This document shows, in pieces, positions 48,197-54,314 of a DNA stretch of 64,000 bases. Each line of letters starts with the position of its first letter. Positions within the stretch are counted from its first letter, which is position 1. Source of the DNA: a virus. The position numbers and the translations under genes are program-made. The notes beneath the pieces were generated by a model that saw only the letters and a list, made by a program, of their open reading frames with translations, was not told the origin of the DNA and did not search any database. The stretch lies in IMG/VR virus record IMGVR_UViG_3300010938_000951, positions 124,001 to 188,000 of that record, one strand, 5' to 3'.

Positions 48197-48994
48197 ATGT
48201 CAAACAAACTAAAAGACCGCATAGAAAGATATCAGGCGGTTACTGATCATAGATTACTTGATCGAGTGCCGATTATCATTTGCGTTAACGGGCGCGGATT
48301 TTCTAAAGTAACTCAATTATTAGATAAACCATATTGCCCTAAATTTGCAGAGTGTATTCTTTCTACTACATTACGTTTATGTAACGATGTTGAGGGCGCG
48401 TTATTTGCTTATCAATTTAATGATGAAATTGTAATCGTTACACGTAATGATCAAAATAATGATACTAATCCTTGGTATGATAATAAGCTTCAAAAAATTT
48501 GCTCTGTTACATCTGCAATTGCTACAATGCACTTTAATGATTGCGCTGATGCTGTTGGACTTAATGTAACGGGAGATCCTATTTTTACATCACAAGTATT
48601 TACAGTTCCTAATGTTAGTGAGGCGGTAAATACCATCATCTATAAGCAACAACAAAATTTTCACGCATCTATTCAATCTGCCTGCTTATATGAACTAATT
48701 AAAAAGTATGATAAAAATACCATCAAAGAAATGATGGCCGGATTAAATATCGATGAAAAAGTAGATTTGCTTTTCCAAGAAGCAGAGGTTAATTTCAATG
48801 ACTATCCGGCACATTTTCGTCGAGGAGTAGCTGCATACAGAGTTCCTATTGTTTCTGGTGAATCTATGAGAAACAAATGGTATCTAAACCCCGAGCCGCC
48901 CATATTTACCAAAGAGCAGTCCTTTTTGACTAATATCTTTAAAAATGGAGCTGATATCTTCAGACAGGAGACGTTTTCTAAAGATTTGGGCTAA
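48197..48994 (+). CDS. Thg1-like protein (3'-5' polymerase family), active site altered
   Basis: 265 residues. VPIIICVNGRGFSKVTQLLD and ALFAYQFNDEIVIV correspond to the R-L/I-DGR-x-F and Y-x-Q-SDE-x-x motifs of tRNA-His guanylyltransferase and Thg1-like proteins. NFHASIQSACLYELIKKY and NDYPAHFRRGVAAYR match the later blocks. The first metal-binding Asp (DG) is Asn at position 31, while the second (D76) is kept. Family members add G-1 to tRNA-His or repair tRNA 5' ends in the 3'-5' direction. It sits just upstream of the Thr tRNA array. Loss of one Asp could mean reduced activity or a changed role. Confidence 0.8.
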   Translation: MSNKLKDRIERYQAVTDHRLLDRVPIIICVNGRGFSKVTQLLDKPYCPKFAECILSTTLRLCNDVEGALFAYQFNDEIVIVTRNDQNNDTNPWYDNKLQKICSVTSAIATMHFNDCADAVGLNVTGDPIFTSQVFTVPNVSEAVNTIIYKQQQNFHASIQSACLYELIKKYDKNTIKEMMAGLNIDEKVDLLFQEAEVNFNDYPAHFRRGVAAYRVPIVSGESMRNKWYLNPEPPIFTKEQSFLTNIFKNGADIFRQETFSKDLG

Positions 48995-49013
48995 TTTTTA
49001 ATATTGCATAGGG

Positions 49014-49041
49014 TTGACATCTAGCAATAATGTGTTATATT
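49014..49041 (+). promoter_or_regulatory. sigma70-like promoter for Thr tRNA array
   Basis: TTGACA (49014-49019), 16-nt spacer, TATATT (49036-49041), 13 nt upstream of the first tRNA. Confidence 0.8.
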
Positions 49042-49054
49042 ATGTAGCACGTAA

Positions 49055-49128
49055 GCTGGCTTAGTATAATGGTATTATTCCGCCCTTGTAACGCGGAGAA
49101 CCGAGTTCGATTCTCGGCGCCAGCTCCA
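49055..49128 (+). tRNA. tRNA-Thr (UGU)
   Basis: Acceptor GCTGGCT/CGCCAGC (last pair mismatched), U73, CCA encoded. Loop CTTGTAA, anticodon TGT (codon ACA). The anticodon stem CCGCC/CGCGG has a C31-C39 mismatch. Confidence 0.88.
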
Positions 49129-49141
49129 AATAGAGTAATAA

Positions 49142-49216
49142 GCCCACGTAGTATAACGGTTATTACCCGTCTTTGGTAAAGACGAAAATTGAGTTCGACT
49201 CTCAACTTGGGCTCCA
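49142..49216 (+). tRNA. tRNA-Thr (GGU)
   Basis: Acceptor GCCCACG/CTTGGGC, U73, CCA encoded. Anticodon stem CGTCT/AGACG with loop TTGGTAA, anticodon GGT (codons ACC/ACU). Confidence 0.9.
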
Positions 49217-49219
49217 TAG

Positions 49220-49294
49220 GCTGATTTAGTATAACGGCTATTACCCCGCCCTAGTAACGCGGAAATGAGGGTTCAATTCCCCCAATCAGCTCCA
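49220..49294 (+). tRNA. tRNA-Thr (AGU)
   Basis: Acceptor GCTGATT/AATCAGC perfect, U73, CCA encoded. Loop CTAGTAA, anticodon AGT. Anticodon stem CCGCC/CGCGG with C31-C39 mismatch. Confidence 0.88.
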
Positions 49295-49299
49295 GGCTA

Positions 49300-49377
49300 G
49301 CCACTATAGCTCAGATTTTGGTAGAGCAGTTCTATCGAGGGGACAGGCCGCGGGTTCAAGTCCCGTTAGTGGCTCCA
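49300..49377 (+). tRNA. tRNA of uncertain identity (possible CGA anticodon)
   Basis: Acceptor GCCACTA/TAGTGGC, D-stem GCTC/GAGC and T-arm GCGGG/CCCGT are sound; U73 and CCA encoded. The anticodon arm GTTCT-ATCGAGG-GGACA pairs poorly. With normal numbering the anticodon is CGA (Ser UCG), but the short variable loop is not that of a Ser tRNA. Identity left open. Confidence 0.65.
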
Positions 49378-49382
49378 AATAG

Positions 49383-49456
49383 GCTGATATCGTATAGTGG
49401 AATTACGCTGCCCTCGTAACGCAGACACATGAGTTCGATTCTCATTATCAGCTCCA
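49383..49456 (+). tRNA. tRNA-Thr (CGU)
   Basis: Acceptor GCTGATA/TATCAGC, U73, CCA encoded. Loop CTCGTAA, anticodon CGT (codon ACG). Anticodon stem CTGCC/CGCAG, again with C31-C39 mismatch. Confidence 0.88.
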
Positions 49457-49457
49457 A

Positions 49458-49483
49458 AGCTCCGCAAGGGGCTATTTTTATTT
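49458..49483 (+). terminator. Rho-independent terminator of Thr tRNA array
   Basis: Stem AGCTCC/GGGGCT (one G-U) with GCAA loop followed by ATTTTTATTT, starting 1 nt after the last CCA. Confidence 0.82.
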
Positions 49484-49493
49484 GAGAGGTTTC

Positions 49494-49724
49494 ATGATTC
49501 CTTTTGAAAGAGTTGCGGAGTGTATTCGTAAATTACAGGCCGTAGCTAATGTAGAAACTGATGCGGCTAAAAAGCGACTTTATTTAGATATTTGTAAAGG
49601 TTTACAAATGGAATATGATTCCATTGTTAAGCATAATGTATCATGTCCGCCAGAGATGGAAGAATCTGTAGATAAGTCTCTAAAACTTATTGAAGATTTG
49701 TACGATAAAAAGGCATGTAATTGA
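49494..49724 (+). CDS. hypothetical helical protein
   Basis: 76 residues from ATG 49494 (GAGAGGT at ideal distance). Helical: VAECIRKLQAVANVETDAAK, CPPEMEESVDKSLKLIEDLY. Not recognised. Stop TGA overlaps the next ATG. Confidence 0.65.
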   Translation: MIPFERVAECIRKLQAVANVETDAAKKRLYLDICKGLQMEYDSIVKHNVSCPPEMEESVDKSLKLIEDLYDKKACN

Positions 49725-49945
49725 TGAATAAACTACACGATGCTTTACTGATCATACTGCATTTTGGATGGAAAAAAGATTTAGGCCCTAAGGGAGATTT
49801 CATTTTTAATAAAATGTTTGAATACTCCAAGGGCGTAACTGATAATGATTTATGTAAAGAAGATTGGGATATTGTGTATTTAGTTGATACCCTTCTTGCT
49901 ACAGCAATAAAGAAACGTAATCTTAAAAATAAACTACTTAATTAA
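49724..49945 (+). CDS. hypothetical protein
   Basis: 73 residues, starting at the last base of the previous stop. KLHDALLIILHFGWKKDLGP then DWDIVYLVDTLLATAIKKRN. Not recognised. Ends 1 nt before the tmRNA gene. Confidence 0.62.
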   Translation: MNKLHDALLIILHFGWKKDLGPKGDFIFNKMFEYSKGVTDNDLCKEDWDIVYLVDTLLATAIKKRNLKNKLLN

Positions 49946-49946
49946 T

Positions 49947-50301
49947 GGGGATGACATAGATTCGACGGGGTAACGAATTATCAAAATGATACAAATCGAG
50001 GATGATTGCACCCTCGTAAATAAGCAGTTAACGTATAAATGCAAACGACAATGCATTTGCAATGGCAGCCTAACGGCACCATTCGTTCCTAGATAAGACT
50101 GCTTGAGTAATCAACGGAACGCCAACCCACAAAGCTGGTTGATGAACAGGGCTACGATGTTCAACAACAAGAATAACAGTAGATAGCCAGCCGGAGCAAA
50201 TTCTTGCAGCGTTGTTGATAACGCTAATATCAACTAAGTTTGTGAATGAATTTTGATAAGGGCATATCGCGGACTCGGCTGCAATGCCGACATCTCCACC
50301 A
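49947..50301 (+). ncRNA. ssrA: tmRNA (one-piece), tag peptide ANDNAFAMAA
   Basis: 355 nt. The 5' end GGGGATGACATAGATTCGAC is the classic tmRNA start; 5' GGGGATG pairs with CATCTCC near the 3' end, followed by A and encoded CCA. The PK1-like GAGG...CCTC region and TTAACGTATAAAT precede the resume codon GCA at 50041. The tag ORF 50041-50073 reads ANDNAFAMAA then TAA, a close analogue of E. coli ANDENYALAA. The T-arm is odd: stem TCGGC/GCCGA with a 6-nt loop TGCAAT instead of the usual TTCAAxx. It rescues stalled ribosomes and tags the product for proteolysis. Confidence 0.93.
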
Positions 50302-50310
50302 GGTGAAATA

Positions 50311-50550
50311 ATGAAACCAGCATATTCTGACAATCAATTAAATGTAAAAGTGACATTACCATTGTCTTTTGATTTTGAGAAAGTACCCGGAGTTCTTAGT
50401 GTAACTCAGGTATTTCCTAACAATCCAAAATTAGCAGGATGGTATATTGTGAATGTTGAACCAGAAAATCTAATGACAGTTAAATCTGCGTTAGAAAAAC
50501 AAGCTGGCGTTATGTCAGTAGAAAAAGTTGCACTTAGATACGCCTTATGA
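50311..50550 (+). CDS. small ferredoxin-like protein, possible I9-type fold
   Basis: 79 residues from ATG 50311 (AGGTGA 6 nt upstream), 9 nt after the tmRNA CCA. FEKVPGVLSVTQVFPNNPKL then ENLMTVKSALEKQAGVMSVE gives a beta-alpha-beta layout reminiscent of subtilisin propeptide (I9) domains. Similarity is weak. Stop overlaps the M23 gene start by ATGA. Confidence 0.55.
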   Translation: MKPAYSDNQLNVKVTLPLSFDFEKVPGVLSVTQVFPNNPKLAGWYIVNVEPENLMTVKSALEKQAGVMSVEKVALRYAL

Positions 50551-51038
50551 AATGGCCGCTTCGTGATAAGACGCCCGCAATTCCAGAATTGGAATCTGTG
50601 GGTGATTTTGCATTTAGGCGCTCTTTCTATTACCATCCTGGTGTAGATATTTATTGTAACTTTGGACAAGAAATCCAAGCCATTGAAGATGGTGAAGTTG
50701 TACATATTGAAAACTTTACTGGCCCCAATGCTAATCCTCCAAGCCCCTGGTGGTTGGAAACCTGGAGCATTCTAATTGAGGGAGCTTCTGGTGTTCTCGG
50801 TTATTGCGAAATCAAACCACTTCCACATATCAAAATTGGAGCTAAAGTTAAAGAGGGCGAACTAATTGCTACTGTTATTCCTGTCCTTAAAAAAGACAAA
50901 GGTAATGGTACGACCATGCTCCATTTTGAGCATTACGAAGCTGGAACTAGACACCATGTTACGTGGGAACTGGATACAATTAAGCCAGAAGAATTGAAAA
51001 ATTCTAGGTATTTGTTAGAAAAAATAATCGACCAATAA
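50547..51038 (+). CDS. M23-type metallopeptidase domain protein
   Basis: 163 residues. YYHPGVDIYCNFGQEIQAIE then DGEVV is the LytM/M23 zinc site (H30, D34), and LHFEHYE supplies the H-x-H. No signal peptide or membrane segment. M23 enzymes cut peptidoglycan cross-bridges; a phage enzyme would be lytic or virion-borne, but other uses of the fold exist. ATGA overlap upstream. Confidence 0.8.
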   Translation: MKWPLRDKTPAIPELESVGDFAFRRSFYYHPGVDIYCNFGQEIQAIEDGEVVHIENFTGPNANPPSPWWLETWSILIEGASGVLGYCEIKPLPHIKIGAKVKEGELIATVIPVLKKDKGNGTTMLHFEHYEAGTRHHVTWELDTIKPEELKNSRYLLEKIIDQ

Positions 51039-51043
51039 TTGGA

Positions 51044-51049
51044 TATATA
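51044..51049 (+). promoter_or_regulatory. -10-like TATATA box before the amber-containing HD gene
   Basis: GGATATATA ends 7 nt before an ATG at 51057 that is in frame with the HD gene but followed by TAG at codon 5. Same geometry as the other boxes. Confidence 0.5.
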
Positions 51050-51089
51050 AGTCACTATGAGCTATCTATAGAACCATCTAATCAGGCAA

Positions 51090-51653
51090 ATGAAAAGCTG
51101 TCCACAGACAGACAGCCAATCCGTGTATGAACACGGCGTCTCTGTTAAAGAGCATATTTTTGAATTAATTTCATTCTTGAAAACCGGAAAGATTCCTGAA
51201 GGTTGGCGATTACCCGACTGGATGAGTGAGTATCGAGAGCAGTTGTTAGCCTCCTTACTTCCAGACGATATTATCAAAGCCTACGCAGTCTTCCACGATT
51301 GTGGCAAGCCCTATTGTATCACTATTGATGAACAGGGCAGAAGGCATTTTCCTGACCACCCTGAAATATCCCATAATGTTTGGCTGTATGTTAGCAATAA
51401 CAAAACGATAGCTAAGCTAATTCTTATGGATATGAAAATTCATACTATGAAGGCAGTAGATGTTGATGAATTCTGTCAGCATCGAGAAGCCACTACTCTC
51501 CTGCTTGCAGGATTAGCTGAAGTACATAGTAATGCAAAGATGTTTGGCGGCATTGATTCTGAATCCTTCAAAATCAAATGGAGCCAAATTAATAAACGCG
51601 GTAAAGCAATTTGCCGCAAATTATTTGGAGATAAACATGTGTCTATAGGTTAA
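51090..51653 (+). CDS. HD-domain phosphohydrolase; in-frame TAG upstream
   Basis: 187 residues from ATG 51090. HD signature: H15 in SVYEHGVSVKEH, VFHDCGKP with H69/D70, then RRHFPDHPEISHNVW. HD enzymes hydrolyse phosphoesters (nucleotides, RNA ends, alarmones). An ATG at 51057 is in frame and reads M-S-Y-L-TAG-N-H-L-I-R-Q-M before the annotated ATG. If TAG is read as sense the protein gains 11 residues. The shorter form has AGG only 4 nt before its ATG. It overlaps the Pth2-like gene downstream. Confidence 0.75.
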   Translation: MKSCPQTDSQSVYEHGVSVKEHIFELISFLKTGKIPEGWRLPDWMSEYREQLLASLLPDDIIKAYAVFHDCGKPYCITIDEQGRRHFPDHPEISHNVWLYVSNNKTIAKLILMDMKIHTMKAVDVDEFCQHREATTLLLAGLAEVHSNAKMFGGIDSESFKIKWSQINKRGKAICRKLFGDKHVSIG

Positions 51654-51987
51654 AGAAGGCGATAAGCTTTATGTTATTACTCGTGCAGATTTGGAACCGG
51701 GTTATCAAGCAGTTCAGAGCATGCATGCTTTGAGACAATTCACTGCTGAACACCCTGAGATTGACAAAGTATGGTTTGAGCAATCAAACTATCTTGGGCT
51801 TCTTTCGGTGCAAAATGAACAAGAACTCATGCGGCTGCTAGAGCAAGCCAATGAGCAAGGAATTCATGCATCAGCTTTTAGAGAGCCCGATATTGATAAT
51901 CAGATGACAGCAATTGCGCTGTCACCCGGCCCTAAGTCTAAAAAGCTTTGTAGCCGATTACCACTAGCATTAAGAGGTAAACAATGA
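51637..51987 (+). CDS. peptidyl-tRNA hydrolase, PTRHD1/Pth2-like, amber at codon 4
   Basis: The conserved body reads KLYVITRADLEPGYQAVQSM, HALRQF, FREPDIDNQMTAIALSPGPK and LCSRLPLALRG, the Pth2/PTRHD layout. Pth2 frees tRNA from peptidyl-tRNA that drops off the ribosome. The only start that keeps the first beta strand is ATG 51637 (TTTGGAG at ideal spacing), but its codon 4 is TAG (51646-51648): M-C-L-TAG-V-K-E-G. A TTG at 51691 would cut off the first strand. Read-through by the CUA tRNAs 900 bp downstream would restore it; a nonsense mutation or sequencing error is the alternative. Confidence 0.72.
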
Positions 51988-52223
51988 GCGAATGGATTGA
52001 TAAAGAACGAGGCCCCGAGTGCTTCTGTGGTATGCCAACTGGCGTTTATGTTAGTGAGGATGGAAAGGCTTGGCTGATGTGTATCTTTCATGATTATGAA
52101 GCTGGAGCAATGTTTCCGCTTCCTAAAAATGGAAGACCTGACAATTGGCCTGATATTCCTCGTGATGAGCTAAACGCTCTTATGAGACGAGGCACTGAAG
52201 AAGATCAGGAAACTGAAGAATGA
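51984..52223 (+). CDS. hypothetical protein with Cys pair
   Basis: 79 residues, ATGA overlap upstream. RGPECFCGMPTGVYVSEDGK then WLMCIFHDYEAGAMFPL: two Cys (CFC) plus a later CxxxH could bind zinc. Acidic C-terminus. Not recognised. Confidence 0.63.
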   Translation: MSEWIDKERGPECFCGMPTGVYVSEDGKAWLMCIFHDYEAGAMFPLPKNGRPDNWPDIPRDELNALMRRGTEEDQETEE

Positions 52224-52537
52224 AGAAGACTAGCATTGCATCACTCAAAGAAAGGCTGGCTGGTTGGACTAGTTGGGATGGTGCTATGTATCATCTTGGC
52301 GCCTGTCTTGGATTCTGGCCCGAATTTGGAGCACCAGGAGATGCCTCAGGCCCTTTCGATCCGTGGCATGGAGTAAAGGGAACTATTTGGTCAGCTAATC
52401 CTTTGGGTGATGCAATCGGTCATTTCTTAGATTCTTTAGTTGAAGAAGGTTGTTTAGAACGAAGAGAGGAACCTGATATAGAATTCAGATGGAATCCCAA
52501 CTATAAAGGCCATGCTGACTTGATTTCAACACTTTGA
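52220..52537 (+). CDS. hypothetical protein
   Basis: 105 residues, ATGA overlap upstream. Trp/Gly-rich: AGWTSWDGAMYHLGACLGFW, then PFDPWHGVKGTIWSANPLGD. Not recognised. Ends 6 nt before the first CUA-anticodon tRNA. Confidence 0.63.
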   Translation: MKKTSIASLKERLAGWTSWDGAMYHLGACLGFWPEFGAPGDASGPFDPWHGVKGTIWSANPLGDAIGHFLDSLVEEGCLERREEPDIEFRWNPNYKGHADLISTL

Positions 52538-52543
52538 AATATT

Positions 52544-52617
52544 CCGCTCTTGGTATAGTGGCTGTGCCGCCGACTCTAAATCGGCAGAGCTGTGTTCAAA
52601 TCACAGAGAGCGGGCCA
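52544..52617 (+). tRNA. amber-suppressor-type tRNA (anticodon CUA), 1
   Basis: 74 nt. Acceptor CCGCTCT/AGAGCGG, G73, CCA encoded. Anticodon stem GCCGA/TCGGC perfect, loop CTCTAAA, anticodon CTA, which reads UAG. T-arm CTGTG/CACAG with loop TTCAAAT. G73 and the Gln-like anticodon loop are compatible with a Gln charge, but the identity cannot be decided by eye. Well folded. Confidence 0.9.
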
Positions 52618-52627
52618 AATAATATAT

Positions 52628-52699
52628 GCGCCGTTAGCTCAGTGGTAGAGCGGTCGCCTCTAAAACGAACGGTCGTGGGTTCGACCCCCACACGGCGCA
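52628..52699 (+). tRNA. amber-suppressor-type tRNA (anticodon CUA), 2
   Basis: Acceptor GCGCCGT/ACGGCGC, A73, then CAA, so CCA is not encoded. D-stem GCTC/GAGC. T-arm GTGGG/CCCAC. Anticodon loop CTCTAAA, anticodon CTA; the anticodon stem GTCGC/ACGAA has only three good pairs. The loop differs from a Trp-type loop (CTCCAAA) by one base, but identity is unknown. Same anticodon as the tRNA 10 nt upstream, different body. Confidence 0.78.
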
Positions 52700-52702
52700 C
52701 AA

Positions 52703-53179
52703 ATGATTAAAACATCACAATTCATTAAAATGTTGCAAGAAGAAGATCCAAATGATGAGTGTTATGTTTGCGTAAGCAACTACCCTGTCAAATGGATCGA
52801 AAAATTACCATACTATTATGATGGTCGTATGGAATGGGTTGAGCGTAATGAACAAGGAGATCCTATTAGAGTTGGATACCCTTCAGGCGTTCAGAAAATT
52901 AAAATTCATTATGATACCATTGAAGATGCTTTAATGGATAATCCTGATGCCGAACTAATTTTGGATGGTATTACTTACCAAGGTCAAGTTAGTGAGCGTC
53001 ATATGGAATCAATTAGAGAATGGAAAAAGGAAGGCAAAGATTTCCAAGAATGGAAACGTCTAAATGATGAGGCGTATAAAAATGGAACTGAGCCTCCCCC
53101 AATTATTATTAATTCTGAAGTGGGATCATTAAAAACCAGAATGCATCGTTGGTTAAGGGCATTGGGACTACTAAAATGA
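52703..53179 (+). CDS. hypothetical protein
   Basis: 158 residues, ATG 3 nt after the tRNA discriminator region. IKTSQFIKMLQEEDPNDECY at the start resembles small phage proteins beginning with T-x-Q-F-I-x-x-L-x-x-x-D. Acidic middle, basic C-terminal helix (KTRMHRWLRALGLLK). Not recognised. Confidence 0.66.
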   Translation: MIKTSQFIKMLQEEDPNDECYVCVSNYPVKWIEKLPYYYDGRMEWVERNEQGDPIRVGYPSGVQKIKIHYDTIEDALMDNPDAELILDGITYQGQVSERHMESIREWKKEGKDFQEWKRLNDEAYKNGTEPPPIIINSEVGSLKTRMHRWLRALGLLK

Positions 53180-53185
53180 TATATA
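53180..53185 (+). promoter_or_regulatory. -10-like TATATA box, possible leaderless start
   Basis: TGATATATA ends 7 nt before the ATG at 53193. No Shine-Dalgarno in between. Confidence 0.5.
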
Positions 53186-53192
53186 GTCTAGT

Positions 53193-53375
53193 ATGACTAA
53201 GTTTATGACCAGATTAGATATCCAGACCCGTGTTAAAACAATTCGAGAAGAATTGGAAAATAGGCATAAAACCGGCATGGTCAAAATGGCTACCGAGGAT
53301 GGTACCCCTATATCTACTGAAGACTTACAAAATGAAATGTATTCGCTAATTTATCGATTGAGCAAATTTGAATGA
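53193..53375 (+). CDS. hypothetical small protein
   Basis: 60 residues. RLDIQTRVKTIREELENRHK then MATEDGTPISTEDLQNEMYS: helical and charged. Preceded by a -10-like box only. Overlaps the HNH gene by 8 bp. Not recognised. Confidence 0.58.
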   Translation: MTKFMTRLDIQTRVKTIREELENRHKTGMVKMATEDGTPISTEDLQNEMYSLIYRLSKFE

Positions 53376-53859
53376 TTTAAAGTTAACCATCGAGCTTGTA
53401 CCTCGGACCTCATGGATGAATAATGTCCGTACTGTTCTAACTGCAAAGCAATGGAACGCTTTGAGAGGTAAAGTTGCAGATGCAGCTTGGAATGTCTGTC
53501 AAATTTGTGGTGGTGTTGGCCCCAATCATCCAGTTGAATGTCACGAGATTTGGGAATACAACGAGAAGACTAAAATTCAAAGATTAGCCGGAATGATTGC
53601 TCTTTGTCCTAATTGCCACTTGGTAAAGCATTTTGGATTTGCCAGAGTAATCGGTAAAGAAGAACAGGCTTTAAAACATTTTATGAAAGTTAATACTCTC
53701 AAAAAGAAAGAGGCAGATGCGGAAATTTCCAAGGCATTTGAAGTTTGGAGAAAACGCAGCCTGATAGATTGGGAATTAGACCTTTCCATATTAAAACAAT
53801 ACGGTATAGATGTATCTAAGATACGGAGGCCACTAATGAAACCTTGGGAGACCGAGTGA
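53368..53859 (+). CDS. HNH endonuclease
   Basis: 163 residues from a TTG at 53368 (next in-frame ATG is residue 17, after the conserved LTIELVPRTSW). CQICGG, then VECHEIWEYNEKTKIQRLAG and ALCPNCHLVKHFGFA give the HNH core with a zinc-binding C4 set. The C-terminal 70 residues are helical. Free-standing HNH proteins cut DNA; this one has no obvious intron or interrupted neighbour. Overlaps the previous ORF. Confidence 0.86.
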   Translation: MNDLKLTIELVPRTSWMNNVRTVLTAKQWNALRGKVADAAWNVCQICGGVGPNHPVECHEIWEYNEKTKIQRLAGMIALCPNCHLVKHFGFARVIGKEEQALKHFMKVNTLKKKEADAEISKAFEVWRKRSLIDWELDLSILKQYGIDVSKIRRPLMKPWETE

Positions 53860-53975
53860 GAATATCACTCTAAAAAGTCATTGCCATCTTCACCAAGAAG
53901 TAGCATTCAATATTGCCGAATGTGATGATTGTATGAAATGTTGGGTTGAGTGGCAAACTGAACAGTTGGATAAAA

Positions 53976-54314
53976 ATGAACGAAGATCCGAGAAAAGTGG
54001 GTCTCAAAAATGGATTGAGACAACTAACCATCGAACAATTACAAAGAGTCATAAACTATCCAGGCGAGATGGTTCTTGATAGCTACAATTATGAGGATGG
54101 AAAATTTTGTCCTTTAGCGGTGGCCGTTGAGCTAGATAAAACAATGATTAATCCAACCCATGAAAAAGTTTTTGATACCTTGACAAGCATGGGGTACCGT
54201 GTTTATAATACTCGCGGAATATCGGGTGAATACTATACCGCAAACCGCTTACATGATCTATTAGAGGCTGCAAAGGAAGTATTGCAGGAAAAATTAGATG
54301 AAAGCAAAGATTGA
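53976..54314 (+). CDS. hypothetical protein
   Basis: 112 residues from ATG 53976. RQLTIEQLQRVINYPGEMVL, YNYEDGKFCPLAVAVELDKT, ANRLHDLLEAAKEVLQEKLD: mixed alpha/beta. Not recognised. Another frame across 53858-54070 encodes a Cys/His-rich stretch without a start (see findings). Overlaps the next gene by 17 bp. Confidence 0.66.
   Translation: MNEDPRKVGLKNGLRQLTIEQLQRVINYPGEMVLDSYNYEDGKFCPLAVAVELDKTMINPTHEKVFDTLTSMGYRVYNTRGISGEYYTANRLHDLLEAAKEVLQEKLDESKD

Noticed and set aside
53368-53859. HNH gene as a homing endonuclease inside an intron
   Set aside because: Neighbouring genes are not split and no group I or II intron core is visible.
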